Origin: Nostoc sp. LPT
Lineage (GTDB): Bacteria; Cyanobacteriota; Cyanobacteriia; Cyanobacteriales; Nostocaceae
Length of the DNA stretch: 64,000 nt
Assembly: GCF_017115165.1 (NCBI RefSeq)
Contig: NZ_JABXKF010000024.1
Coordinates: 62,015-126,014, forward strand
Reading direction: 5' to 3'
The translations under genes were made by a program, and so were the position numbers. Below, piece by piece: positions 55,832-64,000 of the stretch. The first letter of the stretch is position 1, and each line of letters starts with the position of its first letter. The notes under the pieces were generated by a model. It made no database searches. It had not been told where the DNA came from and was given only the letters and a program-made list of their open reading frames with translations.

Positions 55832-56635
55832 ATGAACACAACACATCAAGGACAGAGCAAACAAACTGCTCTTATTACTGGGTCAGCTGGTGGAATTGGC
55901 TACCAATTAGCGTGTATTTTTGCTGCTCATGATTATAATCTGGTCTTAGTAGACAGAAATGGGCCAAAGCTAGTAGAAATTGCTGTTAAATTCCAAGAAG
56001 AATTTGGAATTTTTGTCAAACCTATTGTTAAGGATTTATCTATATCGACGGCTCCTGAAGAAATTTTTACAGAGTTGCAAAAAGCCGATATAAATGTTGA
56101 TGTCCTGGTAAATAATGCCGGATTTGGGATTTATGGATTATTTCACCAAACAGACCTAGCTACTGAGCTGGAAATGCTACAGGTAAATTTGGTGTGCCTC
56201 ACCCATTTAACTAAGCTATTCGTGAAGGGCATGGTAAAGCAAGGTGAGGGTAAAATATTAAACGTTGCCTCAGCCGCTGCTTTTCAACCAGGACCTTTGA
56301 TGGCAGTTTATTTTGCGACTAAAGCTTATATCTTATCTTTTTCAGAAGCGATCGCTAATGAATTAGAAGGTACAGGTGTCACTGTGACAGTTCTTTGCCC
56401 AGGCTCAACTGCATCTGCCTTTCATGAAAGAACCGGAATGGCTGACTCTAAGTTGCTCAAGGGTAAGAGGATGATGGATGCACAAACAGTAGCCGAAATT
56501 GGTTTTCACGCCTTAATGAAGGGCAAAACCATTGCGATTCCTGGCTTTATGAATAAATTACTTGCAAAAAGTGTCAGATTTGTACCCAGAAAGCTGGTGA
56601 CAAAAATTGTACGAAATATGCAGGAAGATAAGTAA
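55832..56635 (+). CDS. hetN: HetN-like short-chain dehydrogenase
   Basis: The 267-residue classical SDR has TALITGSAGGIGYQLA (cofactor motif), VNNAGFGIYG, NVASAAAFQPG and the catalytic YFATK. Its place between hetM and hetI identifies it as HetN. In Anabaena HetN is a maintenance-phase inhibitor of heterocyst formation and carries ERGSGR, whose RGSGR equals the active end of PatS. Here the same stretch, just before ILNVAS, reads KQGEGK (residues 136-141), and RGSGR is nowhere else in the protein. An in-frame TGA seven codons upstream rules out a longer start. So the enzyme is conserved while the known signalling motif is not. Confidence 0.82.
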   Translation: MNTTHQGQSKQTALITGSAGGIGYQLACIFAAHDYNLVLVDRNGPKLVEIAVKFQEEFGIFVKPIVKDLSISTAPEEIFTELQKADINVDVLVNNAGFGIYGLFHQTDLATELEMLQVNLVCLTHLTKLFVKGMVKQGEGKILNVASAAAFQPGPLMAVYFATKAYILSFSEAIANELEGTGVTVTVLCPGSTASAFHERTGMADSKLLKGKRMMDAQTVAEIGFHALMKGKTIAIPGFMNKLLAKSVRFVPRKLVTKIVRNMQEDK

Positions 56636-56704
56636 GCTGGTTGTCATTTGTCATTTGTCCACAAAATGTCTCTTGTTTCACCCAGGAGATGACCTTAATC
56701 AACA

Positions 56705-57424
56705 TTAATATTGCCAGCATTTTAAGTTCCAGCCAAAATTCTCTACAGCAATAGCAGCAACATAATTGTTAGCAGGTACTAATTCAAAAAGACTCCAGTC
56801 TTCAGTTATCTGTAACTTGGCTGGTTCTGTGAGAGTCAGCGATACTTCAACTTGCTCTAACTGGGATAGTCCGTCTCCAGTTGCCTTTAAATAAGCTTCC
56901 TTACAAGTCCAGTAACGGAAAAATACTTCTTGCTGTTGGTTGGGAGATAGCGATCGCAACATCTCATATTCTCTCGGTAAAAAGAACCTTTTGGCAAGAG
57001 CTTCCAAATCAGACATCGGGCGAATATATTCTAGGTCTACACCAATTGGGCGGGTACAATTCACCGCACACAAACCCAACCCTTGGGAATGAGACAAGTT
57101 AAACGCCAGTCCACTATCGGCAAATGTATCTGCTAATACTGGTTTGCCACGGTGTTGATAATTAAACTGCACTTGTAACGGCTGGATATCCAAATAGCGA
57201 CCTAATATAGTTCGCAAAATACCACGACCAGCAATGAAACGCTGCCGATGTTCCTGAAAATAGAACCGTTCAGCACGAGCTGTTTCGTCACTGGAAAGAA
57301 TTGCTGCTAAATTTTGCAGTTGTGTTTCTGGTTGCTCAAGGTCTATGCGCCAGATATGAATCTCATCCGGTAGCAAAGTTAAATTTGTTGGTGTAGGTAG
57401 CCAGAGATGATGAATAGCAGTCAT
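56705..57424 (-). CDS. hetI: HetI-like 4'-phosphopantetheinyl transferase
   Basis: The 239-residue protein is a Sfp-type phosphopantetheinyl transferase, which activates carrier proteins with coenzyme A. Motifs in order: RFIAGRGILRTILGRYL, FNLSHSQGLGLCAVN, IGVDLEYIRP with the metal-binding Asp and Glu, and FFRYWTCKEAYLKATGDGL with the WxxKEAxxK signature. Its place beside hetN, in reverse orientation, is that of Anabaena hetI. It should arm the ACP serines of HglE and HetM and probably also those of fatty acid synthesis. It is convergent with hetN, with about 70 bases between them. Confidence 0.93.
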   Translation of the reverse strand: MTAIHHLWLPTPTNLTLLPDEIHIWRIDLEQPETQLQNLAAILSSDETARAERFYFQEHRQRFIAGRGILRTILGRYLDIQPLQVQFNYQHRGKPVLADTFADSGLAFNLSHSQGLGLCAVNCTRPIGVDLEYIRPMSDLEALAKRFFLPREYEMLRSLSPNQQQEVFFRYWTCKEAYLKATGDGLSQLEQVEVSLTLTEPAKLQITEDWSLFELVPANNYVAAIAVENFGWNLKCWQY

Positions 57425-57451
57425 AATAATTCGTAGTTTATAATTCGTAGT

Positions 57452-57670
57452 TCATAATTTATAATTAAATTTAAAATTTGGTTTGAGATTAACTTTGATT
57501 AGGTTTTTATTGGTGTTTACATTATAATTCGGAATTTTTGTATGTAATTCTTTTTCCTCATATAGTGCATCACTTTGAGTTAATAATTGTTTAAAATCTT
57601 TATCCTCACGCCAGATCAAAAACTTGCTGGATTTTGGATATTTTTCCATGTATTTAAATAATTTACTCAT
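57452..57670 (-). CDS. Small hypothetical ORF
   Basis: A reverse ORF of 72 residues (MSKLFKYMEKYPKSSKFLIWREDKDFKQLLTQSDALYEEKELHTK...), strongly AT-rich and Lys/Asn-rich. It has no recognised domain and no strong ribosome binding site. The last 20 residues look like translated AT-rich spacer. It may be a remnant in an AT-rich insert between hetI and the acyltransferase. Confidence 0.3.
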   Translation of the reverse strand: MSKLFKYMEKYPKSSKFLIWREDKDFKQLLTQSDALYEEKELHTKIPNYNVNTNKNLIKVNLKPNFKFNYKL

Positions 57671-57740
57671 GTTCTAAAAACAATTTATTACTTAATTATA
57701 CTAAAATAACACTAGGTAATTTTATTTTTAGAGATGTCTA

Positions 57741-58706
57741 ATGGGAATCTATCGTTTTTTGTTATCAATCTTTGTTGCTATAAGTCATGCAGGAGTACTT
57801 ATAAACAGCTTAAACCCTGGAGTGATAGCAGTAATATCATTCTTACTTATAAGTGGATATGTAATGACAGCCTTGATATCTAAAAATTATTTGGATATTA
57901 AAAAAATTGTTTGGTTCTATCTCGATAGAATTTTGAGAATTTATCCACAGTATTTATTTAACATAATAGCAGTTTTAATTATTTATTCTATCTTTGGATT
58001 AAACTCACCTTTTCTTAGTAAACCTACAGAAATTGGATTATTACAAAATCTTTTGATAATACCTATGGGATTTTATATGACTCCTTGGGTAGGAGACAAA
58101 TTTATGATTATTCCACCTGCATGGTCGCTGGGTCTGGAAGGATGTTTTTATATCTTAATTCCATTTTTATTAATATATAAATTACAAAAAGTATTTTTTT
58201 TGTTATCATATATAATTTTCTTGATGGCTTATTTAGGAATTATTAACACAGATTATTTTGGTTATAGATTAATATTTGGAACAATATTTATATTTCTTTG
58301 TGGTAGTTTTTTACACAAGAATAACAATATTACTACAAATCAGCCAGTAAAGTATACATTAATTTTTTCATGTTTATTATTGGCAGCAACTTTTTTATTT
58401 CCTCGTTTGATATTGCCCTACAATCGAGAAGTATTAATAGGATTAATATTAGGAATTATAATTATACCTTTATTAATAAAAATCAAAAAAACATATTTAG
58501 ATGAGTTATTAGGAAATCTATCTTACGGATTATTTTTATCTCATTATTTGGTTGTTTTTGAGTTTGAGAAACTAGGGATACACTGGAACTTAAAATGTAT
58601 TTTGATAATGCTACTATTTTCTACATTTCTTTCAGCAATAGGTTTTTTCTGTTTTGAAAGCCCACTAATTGCTTGGCGTAAAAAAATTAGAAATAAACAT
58701 AATTAA
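57741..58706 (+). CDS. Acyltransferase family 3 membrane protein
   Basis: The 321-residue protein has about nine to ten membrane segments and the marks of the OafA/acyltransferase-3 family: IYRFLLSIFVAISHAGVLI with the conserved His near the N-terminus, ISGYVMTALI, and PAWSLGLEGCFYILIPFLL. Such enzymes transfer acyl groups from acyl-CoA to sugars or other envelope molecules. The DNA is clearly more AT-rich than its neighbours and has no HIP1 site, pointing to later acquisition. It lies next to the glycolipid island, but a role in envelope glycolipid acylation would be speculation. Confidence 0.8.
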   Translation: MGIYRFLLSIFVAISHAGVLINSLNPGVIAVISFLLISGYVMTALISKNYLDIKKIVWFYLDRILRIYPQYLFNIIAVLIIYSIFGLNSPFLSKPTEIGLLQNLLIIPMGFYMTPWVGDKFMIIPPAWSLGLEGCFYILIPFLLIYKLQKVFFLLSYIIFLMAYLGIINTDYFGYRLIFGTIFIFLCGSFLHKNNNITTNQPVKYTLIFSCLLLAATFLFPRLILPYNREVLIGLILGIIIIPLLIKIKKTYLDELLGNLSYGLFLSHYLVVFEFEKLGIHWNLKCILIMLLFSTFLSAIGFFCFESPLIAWRKKIRNKHN

Positions 58707-58887
58707 AAGATGTTGATAGACAGAATAACTAACAATTTGTATTATATAGTAATCCAATTTGATTCTGACTTTTCACGGTATCTGGAAAAGCTCTCTCTGA
58801 AAGTTATAATCTTAATTATTACCTTTTCTATGAAAAATTAGTAATTATGGACTGGCGACAATACATTCATTCTGAAACCAAAATAAA

Positions 58888-59952
58888 TTACGAATTACGC
58901 TGTTGCTCCAACCATTGTAAAACCCGATTCCATGCCCACCAAGGGTCAGGGTCTTGTAATTGGCGCTGGCAATTTTTGCTACTCATATAGCCAACATGAC
59001 CGCCGTAACGGGTGAGCAACAAATCTATTACGGGATTGCGATCGCAGGCATCTTGCAATTCAGGTATGATGGCTGGGTCAAAAAGTGGGTCATCGGCAGC
59101 GTAGATAATCAAAGTCGGTTTTGATATTTGCGGCAATATTTGTAGAGCGCTGCTAGCTTGGTAATATGCTTCCACAGAAGGAAAACCTAATCGGTTAATT
59201 ACCAGTTCATTATCAAAACCCCAGATACTATTTGCCCGTTCAATCGCTGCTGGGTCAATGCTTCCAGGATGGGCATCATGTATTCGCCATGCCAGTTTTT
59301 TTAAATTCCGGGCAATCTGGGTTTCCAAATATCTGCCGAAGGGCTTTGTGACTAGATAAGATAGCGATCGCTCAGAATCCAAACTGGGACAAATCACCAT
59401 ACCACCGCCAATGTCGCTATCTTCTAGTCCTAAATCCTCATGCTCTCTAATCACTTCACTAGCGACTTTCAGCGCCCATAGCACCAACTGCCCTCCTAAA
59501 GAAAATGCTGTAAACCAAAATTTTCCTGGACATCCCATTGCCTTAGCAGCGGCGGCGATGCGAATAAAATCTTCTCCCTCATACAGACCATCGGAAGTCA
59601 GAGTTGGAGACAAGTCGGCGGTTTTACCGTGGGCACGCCAATCAAATAACACTACAGCGTAGCCTTGAGCGTAGGCTTTACGTCCTAGCACTCGCAAAGA
59701 CCATTCTGTCTTTAACTCTCCAGTAATACCATAAGTAGCAATAATTGTGCTATGAGCATTTTCAGGAATGGCAACCAAGCCAAAAATTGGCACACCTTGC
59801 CCACCTATAAAGATTTTTTCCTGATAAGACGGTTCTGGGTTTTGATTAGTACTTTCCCAGTAACGGCTTCCCCACAAAGCGGTGTGTACAGTCATAATTA
59901 CACCGTTTTGTAAAAACCAAGACGGATTGTAGGCAGGAGTATAACACATCAT
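58888..59952 (-). CDS. YheT-like alpha/beta hydrolase
   Basis: The 354-residue hydrolase has the family's N-terminal block (YNPSWFLQNGVIMTVHTALWGSRYW), the oxyanion region ATYGITGELKTEW, a nucleophile in WFTAFSLGGQLVLWAL, an acid in IIYAADDPLFDPAII and a His in RYGGHVGYM. This places it in the YheT/UPF0017 group. Its substrate is unknown; relatives are esterases or lipases. The conserved block before MTVHT supports the start at 59952. The gene is divergent from rpaA. Confidence 0.82.
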   Translation of the reverse strand: MMCYTPAYNPSWFLQNGVIMTVHTALWGSRYWESTNQNPEPSYQEKIFIGGQGVPIFGLVAIPENAHSTIIATYGITGELKTEWSLRVLGRKAYAQGYAVVLFDWRAHGKTADLSPTLTSDGLYEGEDFIRIAAAAKAMGCPGKFWFTAFSLGGQLVLWALKVASEVIREHEDLGLEDSDIGGGMVICPSLDSERSLSYLVTKPFGRYLETQIARNLKKLAWRIHDAHPGSIDPAAIERANSIWGFDNELVINRLGFPSVEAYYQASSALQILPQISKPTLIIYAADDPLFDPAIIPELQDACDRNPVIDLLLTRYGGHVGYMSSKNCQRQLQDPDPWWAWNRVLQWLEQQRNS

Positions 59953-60109
59953 AGACTATAAGATTTCGTTTAGTTGAGTCTTGATTTCACAGTCATTTAA
60001 TCTTAATATTTATGTAAGATTTAAAATCTTTTTTAGAATCGATTTAAAAATCTTTGTATCTATCAAAGGTTGTTAATTATCCTTAATAAGTAGTAATAAT
60101 TTTTTAAGA

Positions 60110-60853
60110 ATGCCGAGGATTCTTGTCATAGACGATGACCCAGCGATTTCAGAACTAGTTGCCGTCAACTTGGAAATGGCTGGCTACGATGTTAGTCAAG
60201 CTGAAGACGGCATCAAAGGTCAAGCACTGGCTCTCCAGCTACAACCAGACTTGATCATGCTCGATTTGATGTTGCCCAGGGTAGATGGGTTTACCGTTTG
60301 CCAACGCCTGCGCCGAGACGATCGCACCTCTGAGATTCCCGTGTTAATGTTGACAGCTTTGAGCCAAACTCAGGACAAGGTGGAAGGCTTCAATGCTGGC
60401 GCAGATGACTACCTCACCAAACCTTTTGAAGTTGAAGAACTGCTGGCGCGGGTGCGGGCACTTTTGCGGCGTACTGACCGGATTCCCCAAGCCGCAAAGC
60501 ATAGTGAGATTCTCAACTATGGCTCACTCACCCTGGTTCCCGAAAGATTTGAGGCGATATGGTTCAACGAGACGGTGAAATTGACTCACTTGGAATTTGA
60601 GCTACTTCACTGCTTATTGCAACGCCACGGTCAAACGGTTTCTCCTAGCGAAATCCTCAGAGAAGTTTGGGGCTATGATCCTGATGATGACATAGAAACG
60701 ATTCGAGTCCATATTCGCCACTTGCGAACCAAGCTAGAACCAGATCCTCGCCATCCCCGCTATATCAAGACAGTGTATGGTGCTGGATACTGTCTTGAAT
60801 TACCCGCTATACCTCCATCAAACGAAGGAGCTTCGATAACAGTCGTTGAATAA
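60110..60853 (+). CDS. rpaA: OmpR-family response regulator RpaA
   Basis: The 247-residue regulator has a receiver domain (1-120) with phosphoacceptor Asp52 in [12 protein letters not shown] and Lys in [21 protein letters not shown], followed by a winged-helix DNA-binding domain (about 140-240: [71 protein letters not shown]). The sequence, including [29 protein letters not shown] between the domains, is what I know as RpaA, the master output regulator of the cyanobacterial clock, normally phosphorylated by SasA. The kinase gene is not in this window. A phosphorylation-dependent global regulator role is taken from the family. Confidence 0.87.
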   Translation: MPRILVIDDDPAISELVAVNLEMAGYDVSQAEDGIKGQALALQLQPDLIMLDLMLPRVDGFTVCQRLRRDDRTSEIPVLMLTALSQTQDKVEGFNAGADDYLTKPFEVEELLARVRALLRRTDRIPQAAKHSEILNYGSLTLVPERFEAIWFNETVKLTHLEFELLHCLLQRHGQTVSPSEILREVWGYDPDDDIETIRVHIRHLRTKLEPDPRHPRYIKTVYGAGYCLELPAIPPSNEGASITVVE

Positions 60854-60913
60854 AATCACGCTAAATTCCTTTATCTAAGCTATCACTTAGGCAAGAACTC
60901 TCTGTATAGCAAA

Positions 60914-60971
60914 GTGCTGAGTGCTGAGTGCTGAGTGCTGAGTGCTGAGTGCTGAGTGCTGAGTGCTGAGT
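60914..60971. repeat. Heptamer tandem repeat (gtgctga x8)
   Basis: Eight exact copies of gtgctga plus two bases lie 60 bases after rpaA. This is the longest STRR array in the window and one with perfect copies, so its length may vary between strains. Confidence 0.95.
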
Positions 60972-61087
60972 AAAAACCCAGTTTTATCAAGGCTTTGAGC
61001 GATAAACACTTTCCTAACATTAGTGACTACGGCTGTAACTCTTATTCCTTACTGCTTAGTTAAGGTATTGATGAGATTTACTAGTAT

Positions 61088-61116
61088 GTAGAGATGTTGC
61101 AATACAACGTCTCTAC
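61088..61116. repeat. Hairpin repeat GTAGAGATGTTG...CAACGTCTCTAC
   Basis: GTAGAGATGTTG and CAACGTCTCTAC pair over 12 positions with one G-T wobble around a 5-base loop. The inner gagac/gtctc type matches the hairpin inside the MITE-like element at 16858. It lies between rpaA and the convergent methyltransferase gene. Confidence 0.6.
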
Positions 61117-61211
61117 AAGTACATCCGTGTCATTAGCCGTCATTGAATTTCTTAAATTGTAGTGCGATCGCGCTGTAATAAAACAGCGCAGTCTTTTCCC
61201 AAAGAACGTTT

Positions 61212-62054
61212 CTACTTATTCCCGCACAATAAACCAAACCGAACTAACCCGCGCTCATAACCGCGACGCATCAACCCCAGTGATAACGCCCCTTGAATGG
61301 TAGTCCAACCGGCATTGAGTAAGCCCCAAAGCGCTTGAGGAGTGAACGCCGAATCAATGACTACATTCCAAAAGGGGGCGACGGCGGTTGACCAATCGGC
61401 GGTGCAAATATTGTTTAATGGAAGTTGACGGGCGATCGCTTTATACTCTGGTAAAGAAATTACATAAGGCAAACAATACACCCGATAAATATCCTGCAAA
61501 TGCTTTTCCTCATCTGCCGTCAGTGGTAAATTATCAGTCGCTCGATGACACCAAGTCACCATAATTAACTTGCCGCCAGGTTTCAATACCCGATAACATT
61601 CTTGGAGAAACTTAGTTTTATCTGGCATGTGTTCGCCACTTTCCAGCGACCAAACCAAATCAAAAGAATTATCAGCAAAGGGCATTGCTTGAGCATTGGC
61701 AACCTGAAACTGAGTTCTCAGACTCAAATTCGCTTCCGTTGCGCGTTCCGATGCTCTGGCAACTTGCACAGGACTTAAAGTAATTCCTGTAGCTTTAGCA
61801 TTAAACTTTTCTGCCAGATATAAAGAACTGCCACCAATACCACAACCCACATCGAGGATATTTTCTGCTGCTTGTACCCCCGCCCAATTGAGCAATTCCT
61901 CAATTAAATCAATTTGCGCTTGCCGACGGTCTTTTTTTTCACTACCAGCAGCCCCGTAGTAGCCGTGGTGCATGTGTTCTCCCCAAATCTGTTCCCACAG
62001 ACCAGAAGAAGCATCGTAGAACTGCTGAATTTGCTGGTAAAGTGTTGCACTCAT
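61212..62054 (-). CDS. Gamma-tocopherol methyltransferase
   Basis: The 280-residue SAM-dependent methyltransferase has motif I ILDVGCGIGGSSLYLAEKF, VWSLESGEHMPDK, and VLKPGGKLIMVTWCHR. The segments SSGLWEQIWGEHMHHGYYG, DRRQAQIDLIEELL, YRVYCLPYVISLPEYKAIA, TADWSTAVAPFWN and YERGLVRFGLL follow the pattern of the Synechocystis gamma-tocopherol methyltransferase (slr0089). It converts gamma- to alpha-tocopherol, the last step of vitamin E synthesis, probably at a membrane. Unlike some homologues it has no N-terminal leader. It is transcribed alone. Confidence 0.88.
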   Translation of the reverse strand: MSATLYQQIQQFYDASSGLWEQIWGEHMHHGYYGAAGSEKKDRRQAQIDLIEELLNWAGVQAAENILDVGCGIGGSSLYLAEKFNAKATGITLSPVQVARASERATEANLSLRTQFQVANAQAMPFADNSFDLVWSLESGEHMPDKTKFLQECYRVLKPGGKLIMVTWCHRATDNLPLTADEEKHLQDIYRVYCLPYVISLPEYKAIARQLPLNNICTADWSTAVAPFWNVVIDSAFTPQALWGLLNAGWTTIQGALSLGLMRRGYERGLVRFGLLCGNK

Positions 62055-62403
62055 GAAAAAAGTAGTATTGAGACGAAGTAGAATTCAAAAAAAACATATT
62101 GGTAGGCTACCATGTATGTTTTTAATTAAATAAGGGTATTTTTACTTCCAGGAAGGTAAACCGAGAGGGAGCATCTAGTTTTGGCAGATGGACTTTTTTA
62201 GACAACCTATATAGTGCAAGGTTGTTTCATTCTCCAAAGAGCTTTAAAAATCAAGGGTTCTAGTAATGAAAAATTGATTATTTTGTTGCCAGCGTGCCGA
62301 TAAAATGAACTATTTTTCTGATTTTTAAGTGCTTAAAAGTTCATTCCATTGTCGCCCTTACTGACAATTTTCTCGCTAACTATCTTGACATTTTGAATTA
62401 ATT
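62055..62403. other. Intergenic region before ktrB
   Basis: About 350 bases between two divergent genes, likely holding both promoters. Short inverted segments such as gacaacct...aggttgt (about 62201-62225) could form a small hairpin in the ktrB leader. I looked for a c-di-AMP riboswitch, which can precede potassium transporters, and did not recognise one. Confidence 0.4.
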
Positions 62404-63741
62404 ATGACTGTCGCTCGCACAATTTGTTTGGGATTTCTGACTGTCATTGCTGTTGGTACTATCCTGTTGATGATGCCTTTCTCAACTAGCTCTGGTACAT
62501 GGAATAACCTGATTGTGGCACTATTTACCTCGACATCCGCAGTTTGTGTCACCGGTTTATCAGTAGTCGATCCTGGTACTTATTTTTCCTTTTGGGGTCA
62601 GTTATTTATTGCACTTTTAGCTCAAATTGGCGGGTTGGGCTACATGACAACCACCACATTTCTGATTTTGCTCATTGGCCGTAAGTTTGATATGCGGCAA
62701 AAAATTGCCATTCAACAAGCTTTAGACCGACCAGGGATGAGTGGTAGCTCCCAAGTTATCCGTTCAATTATTGCCACGACTTTAATTTTTGAAATTACTG
62801 GAGTCTTCTTACTTTTACTAGCTTTTGTTCCAGAGTATGGGTGGAATCAAGGACTGTGGCTAGCAATTTTTCATAGTATCAATGCTTGGAATAATGCTGG
62901 TTTTAGTTTATTTAAAGATAACTTAATCGGTTATCAGTCATCCTTCTTAGTAGTTTTCACCATCACTATGTTAATTATCTTTGGAGGAATTGGCTATCAG
63001 GTAATTTTAGAAATGTATCTTTGGTTGCGCGATCGCATTTTCCAAAAATCTCTTAAAAAGCAATTGTTATCACTTGATTTTAAAGTTGCAACCAGCACAA
63101 CCATTATATTATTAGCAATCGGGACAATAGCGTTTTTCTGTATAGAAATTAGAAACGCTGAAACATTTGGTTCTCTAAATTTACGTGACCAGATATTAGT
63201 AGCTTGGTTTCAATCAGTTACTCCCAGAACTGCTGGTTTTAACACCATCGATATTAGCAAAATGACCACTGCTGGTCTATTTATTACAATTGCGCTAATG
63301 TTTATTGGTGCAAGTCCCGGTGGTACGGGAGGAGGCATGAAAACAACGACCTTGAGAGTTTTGACCAGTTGCACTCAAGCAATTCTCCAGGAAAAAGAAG
63401 AAGTTTTATTGTACGATCGCAAAATAGCAATAACTTTAATTTTGAAAGCTGTAGGTGTGTTGGTGGGTTCGGTAGCGACTGTGATTTTAGTCACCATTTT
63501 AATTAGCCTCACAGATCCAACATTAGATTTTATTCAAATTTTGTTTGAAGTAGTATCAGCCTTCGCCACGGTAGGGCTTTCTACAGGCATTACAGGAAGT
63601 ATCTCTACAGCAGCAAAGCTGCTCTTAATTGTCACTATGTACGTTGGAAGAGTAGGTATTTTACTGCTGATGTCTGCTGTACTAGGAGACCCCCGCCCTA
63701 GCAGAATTCACTATCCTGAAGAAAATTTACTAGTGGGATAG
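62404..63741 (+). CDS. ktrB: KtrB-type potassium/sodium-coupled uptake channel subunit
   Basis: The 445-residue protein is a TrkH/KtrB-superfamily membrane protein with four membrane-pore-membrane repeats. The four pore loops with filter glycines can be seen: TSAVCVTGLSVVD, INAWNNAGFSLF, VTPRTAGFNTI and FATVGLSTGIT. The segment GASPGGTGGGMKTTT in the third repeat is the gating loop typical of KtrB. It takes up potassium with a cytosolic KtrA ring. The start of a KtrA-like gene follows about 180 bases downstream, which supports KtrB over TrkH. Start ATG 62404 directly precedes a membrane segment. Confidence 0.88.
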   Translation: MTVARTICLGFLTVIAVGTILLMMPFSTSSGTWNNLIVALFTSTSAVCVTGLSVVDPGTYFSFWGQLFIALLAQIGGLGYMTTTTFLILLIGRKFDMRQKIAIQQALDRPGMSGSSQVIRSIIATTLIFEITGVFLLLLAFVPEYGWNQGLWLAIFHSINAWNNAGFSLFKDNLIGYQSSFLVVFTITMLIIFGGIGYQVILEMYLWLRDRIFQKSLKKQLLSLDFKVATSTTIILLAIGTIAFFCIEIRNAETFGSLNLRDQILVAWFQSVTPRTAGFNTIDISKMTTAGLFITIALMFIGASPGGTGGGMKTTTLRVLTSCTQAILQEKEEVLLYDRKIAITLILKAVGVLVGSVATVILVTILISLTDPTLDFIQILFEVVSAFATVGLSTGITGSISTAAKLLLIVTMYVGRVGILLLMSAVLGDPRPSRIHYPEENLLVG

Positions 63742-63785
63742 TTAGGAAGAAGGAGTAGCGAGTAGAGAGTGTGAGGAGAATAATT

Positions 63786-63825
63786 ATTGACAACTGACTA
63801 ATGACCAATGACGAATGACTAAACT
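63786..63825. repeat. Heptamer-type repeat (actgact/atgacca)
   Basis: Several imperfect heptamers (aactgac, taatgac, caatgac, gaatgac) lie between ktrB and the downstream gene. Confidence 0.65.
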
Positions 63826-63924
63826 GATAAAATATACATTTGAAGGCAAAAATAAAATTTTTAATTCAAGCGGTATAACCGTTTTTTGCCCTAAATACAG
63901 GGAACCATAATAAGGATAAAAAGG

Positions 63925-64000
63925 GTGAATCTGTCATCATTAAGTTTTTTTCGCAGTTTACGTAAAGATAACCAACAATTTGCTGTAATTGGGTTAGGTC
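63925..64000 (+). CDS. ktrA: KtrA-like potassium uptake regulator, N-terminal fragment cut by window end
   Basis: A GTG at 63925 opens a frame to the window edge that reads MNLSSLSFFRSLRKDNQQFAVIGLG. FAVIGLG is the first strand and glycine motif of an RCK/KtrA nucleotide-binding domain. An AAGGA lies about ten bases upstream. Its place behind ktrB fits KtrA, the cytosolic ring that gates KtrB in response to bound nucleotide. Confidence 0.75.
   Translation, partial: MNLSSLSFFRSLRKDNQQFAVIGLG

Noticed and set aside
62055-62403. Possible c-di-AMP riboswitch before ktrB
   Set aside because: I could not match the conserved riboswitch core by eye, so no call was made.

Overview
The window reads as the chromosome of a filamentous, heterocyst-forming cyanobacterium of the Nostoc/Anabaena type. 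The evidence is the very frequent HIP1 octamer GCGATCGC, heptameric short tandem repeats (STRR) between genes, many palindromic intergenic repeats, and above all a complete heterocyst glycolipid locus. No rRNA, tRNA, CRISPR array or intact insertion sequence was recognised.

Layout. 1-16.5 kb is mostly housekeeping and regulatory: a b-type cytochrome, a PyrF-PyrE fusion, an AI-2E/PerM-type membrane protein, a lone protein with a TIR/deoxyribosyltransferase-like domain, a membrane GTPase, a hybrid histidine kinase, a nucleotidyltransferase, a DUF29 gene broken by a palindromic repeat, a HigB/HigA-like toxin-antitoxin pair with a palindromic operator, class III alcohol dehydrogenase, valine-pyruvate aminotransferase and RimM. 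16.5-29 kb is more accessory and repeat-rich: a phosphoketolase gene with an in-frame amber codon, a pentapeptide-repeat protein, a GNAT acetyltransferase, a beta-helix/SLH surface protein, the bifunctional arginine dihydrolase AgrE (arginine to proline), and remnants of VOC, PIN and ribbon-helix-helix genes.

29-57.4 kb is the heterocyst envelope glycolipid island. The leftward arm carries export and sugar genes: HgdB and HgdC (DevB/DevC-like exporter parts without an ATPase), the epimerase HgdA, a GT2 glycosyltransferase, a secreted DUF2141 protein, a ceramide-glucosyltransferase-like GT2 and a GT4 enzyme that fits HglT. A 2 kb gap separates it from the rightward arm, a PUFA-synthase-like polyketide synthase: HglE (KS-AT-ACP-ACP-half KR), a KR-DH protein, a KS-CLF-AT protein, a PfaD-like enoyl reductase, and HetM/HglB (ACP plus thioester reductase). 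These should build and release a long-chain polyhydroxy alcohol that the other arm glycosylates and exports. HetN (short-chain dehydrogenase) and HetI (phosphopantetheinyl transferase, presumably arming the ACPs) close the island.

57.5-64 kb returns to ordinary genes: an AT-rich acyltransferase, a YheT-like hydrolase, the response regulator RpaA, gamma-tocopherol methyltransferase, and a KtrB/KtrA potassium uptake pair cut by the window end.

The features most worth a second look are the amber codon in phosphoketolase, a HetN that lacks the RGSGR motif, the ketoreductase split over two ORFs with a palindrome between them, a small ORF with in-frame stops just upstream of hglE, the DUF29 gene split by a mobile palindrome, and a small TA-flanked MITE-like element. 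I did not find a clearly new multi-gene system; the standalone TIR/NDT-like gene is the nearest to a possible new effector.
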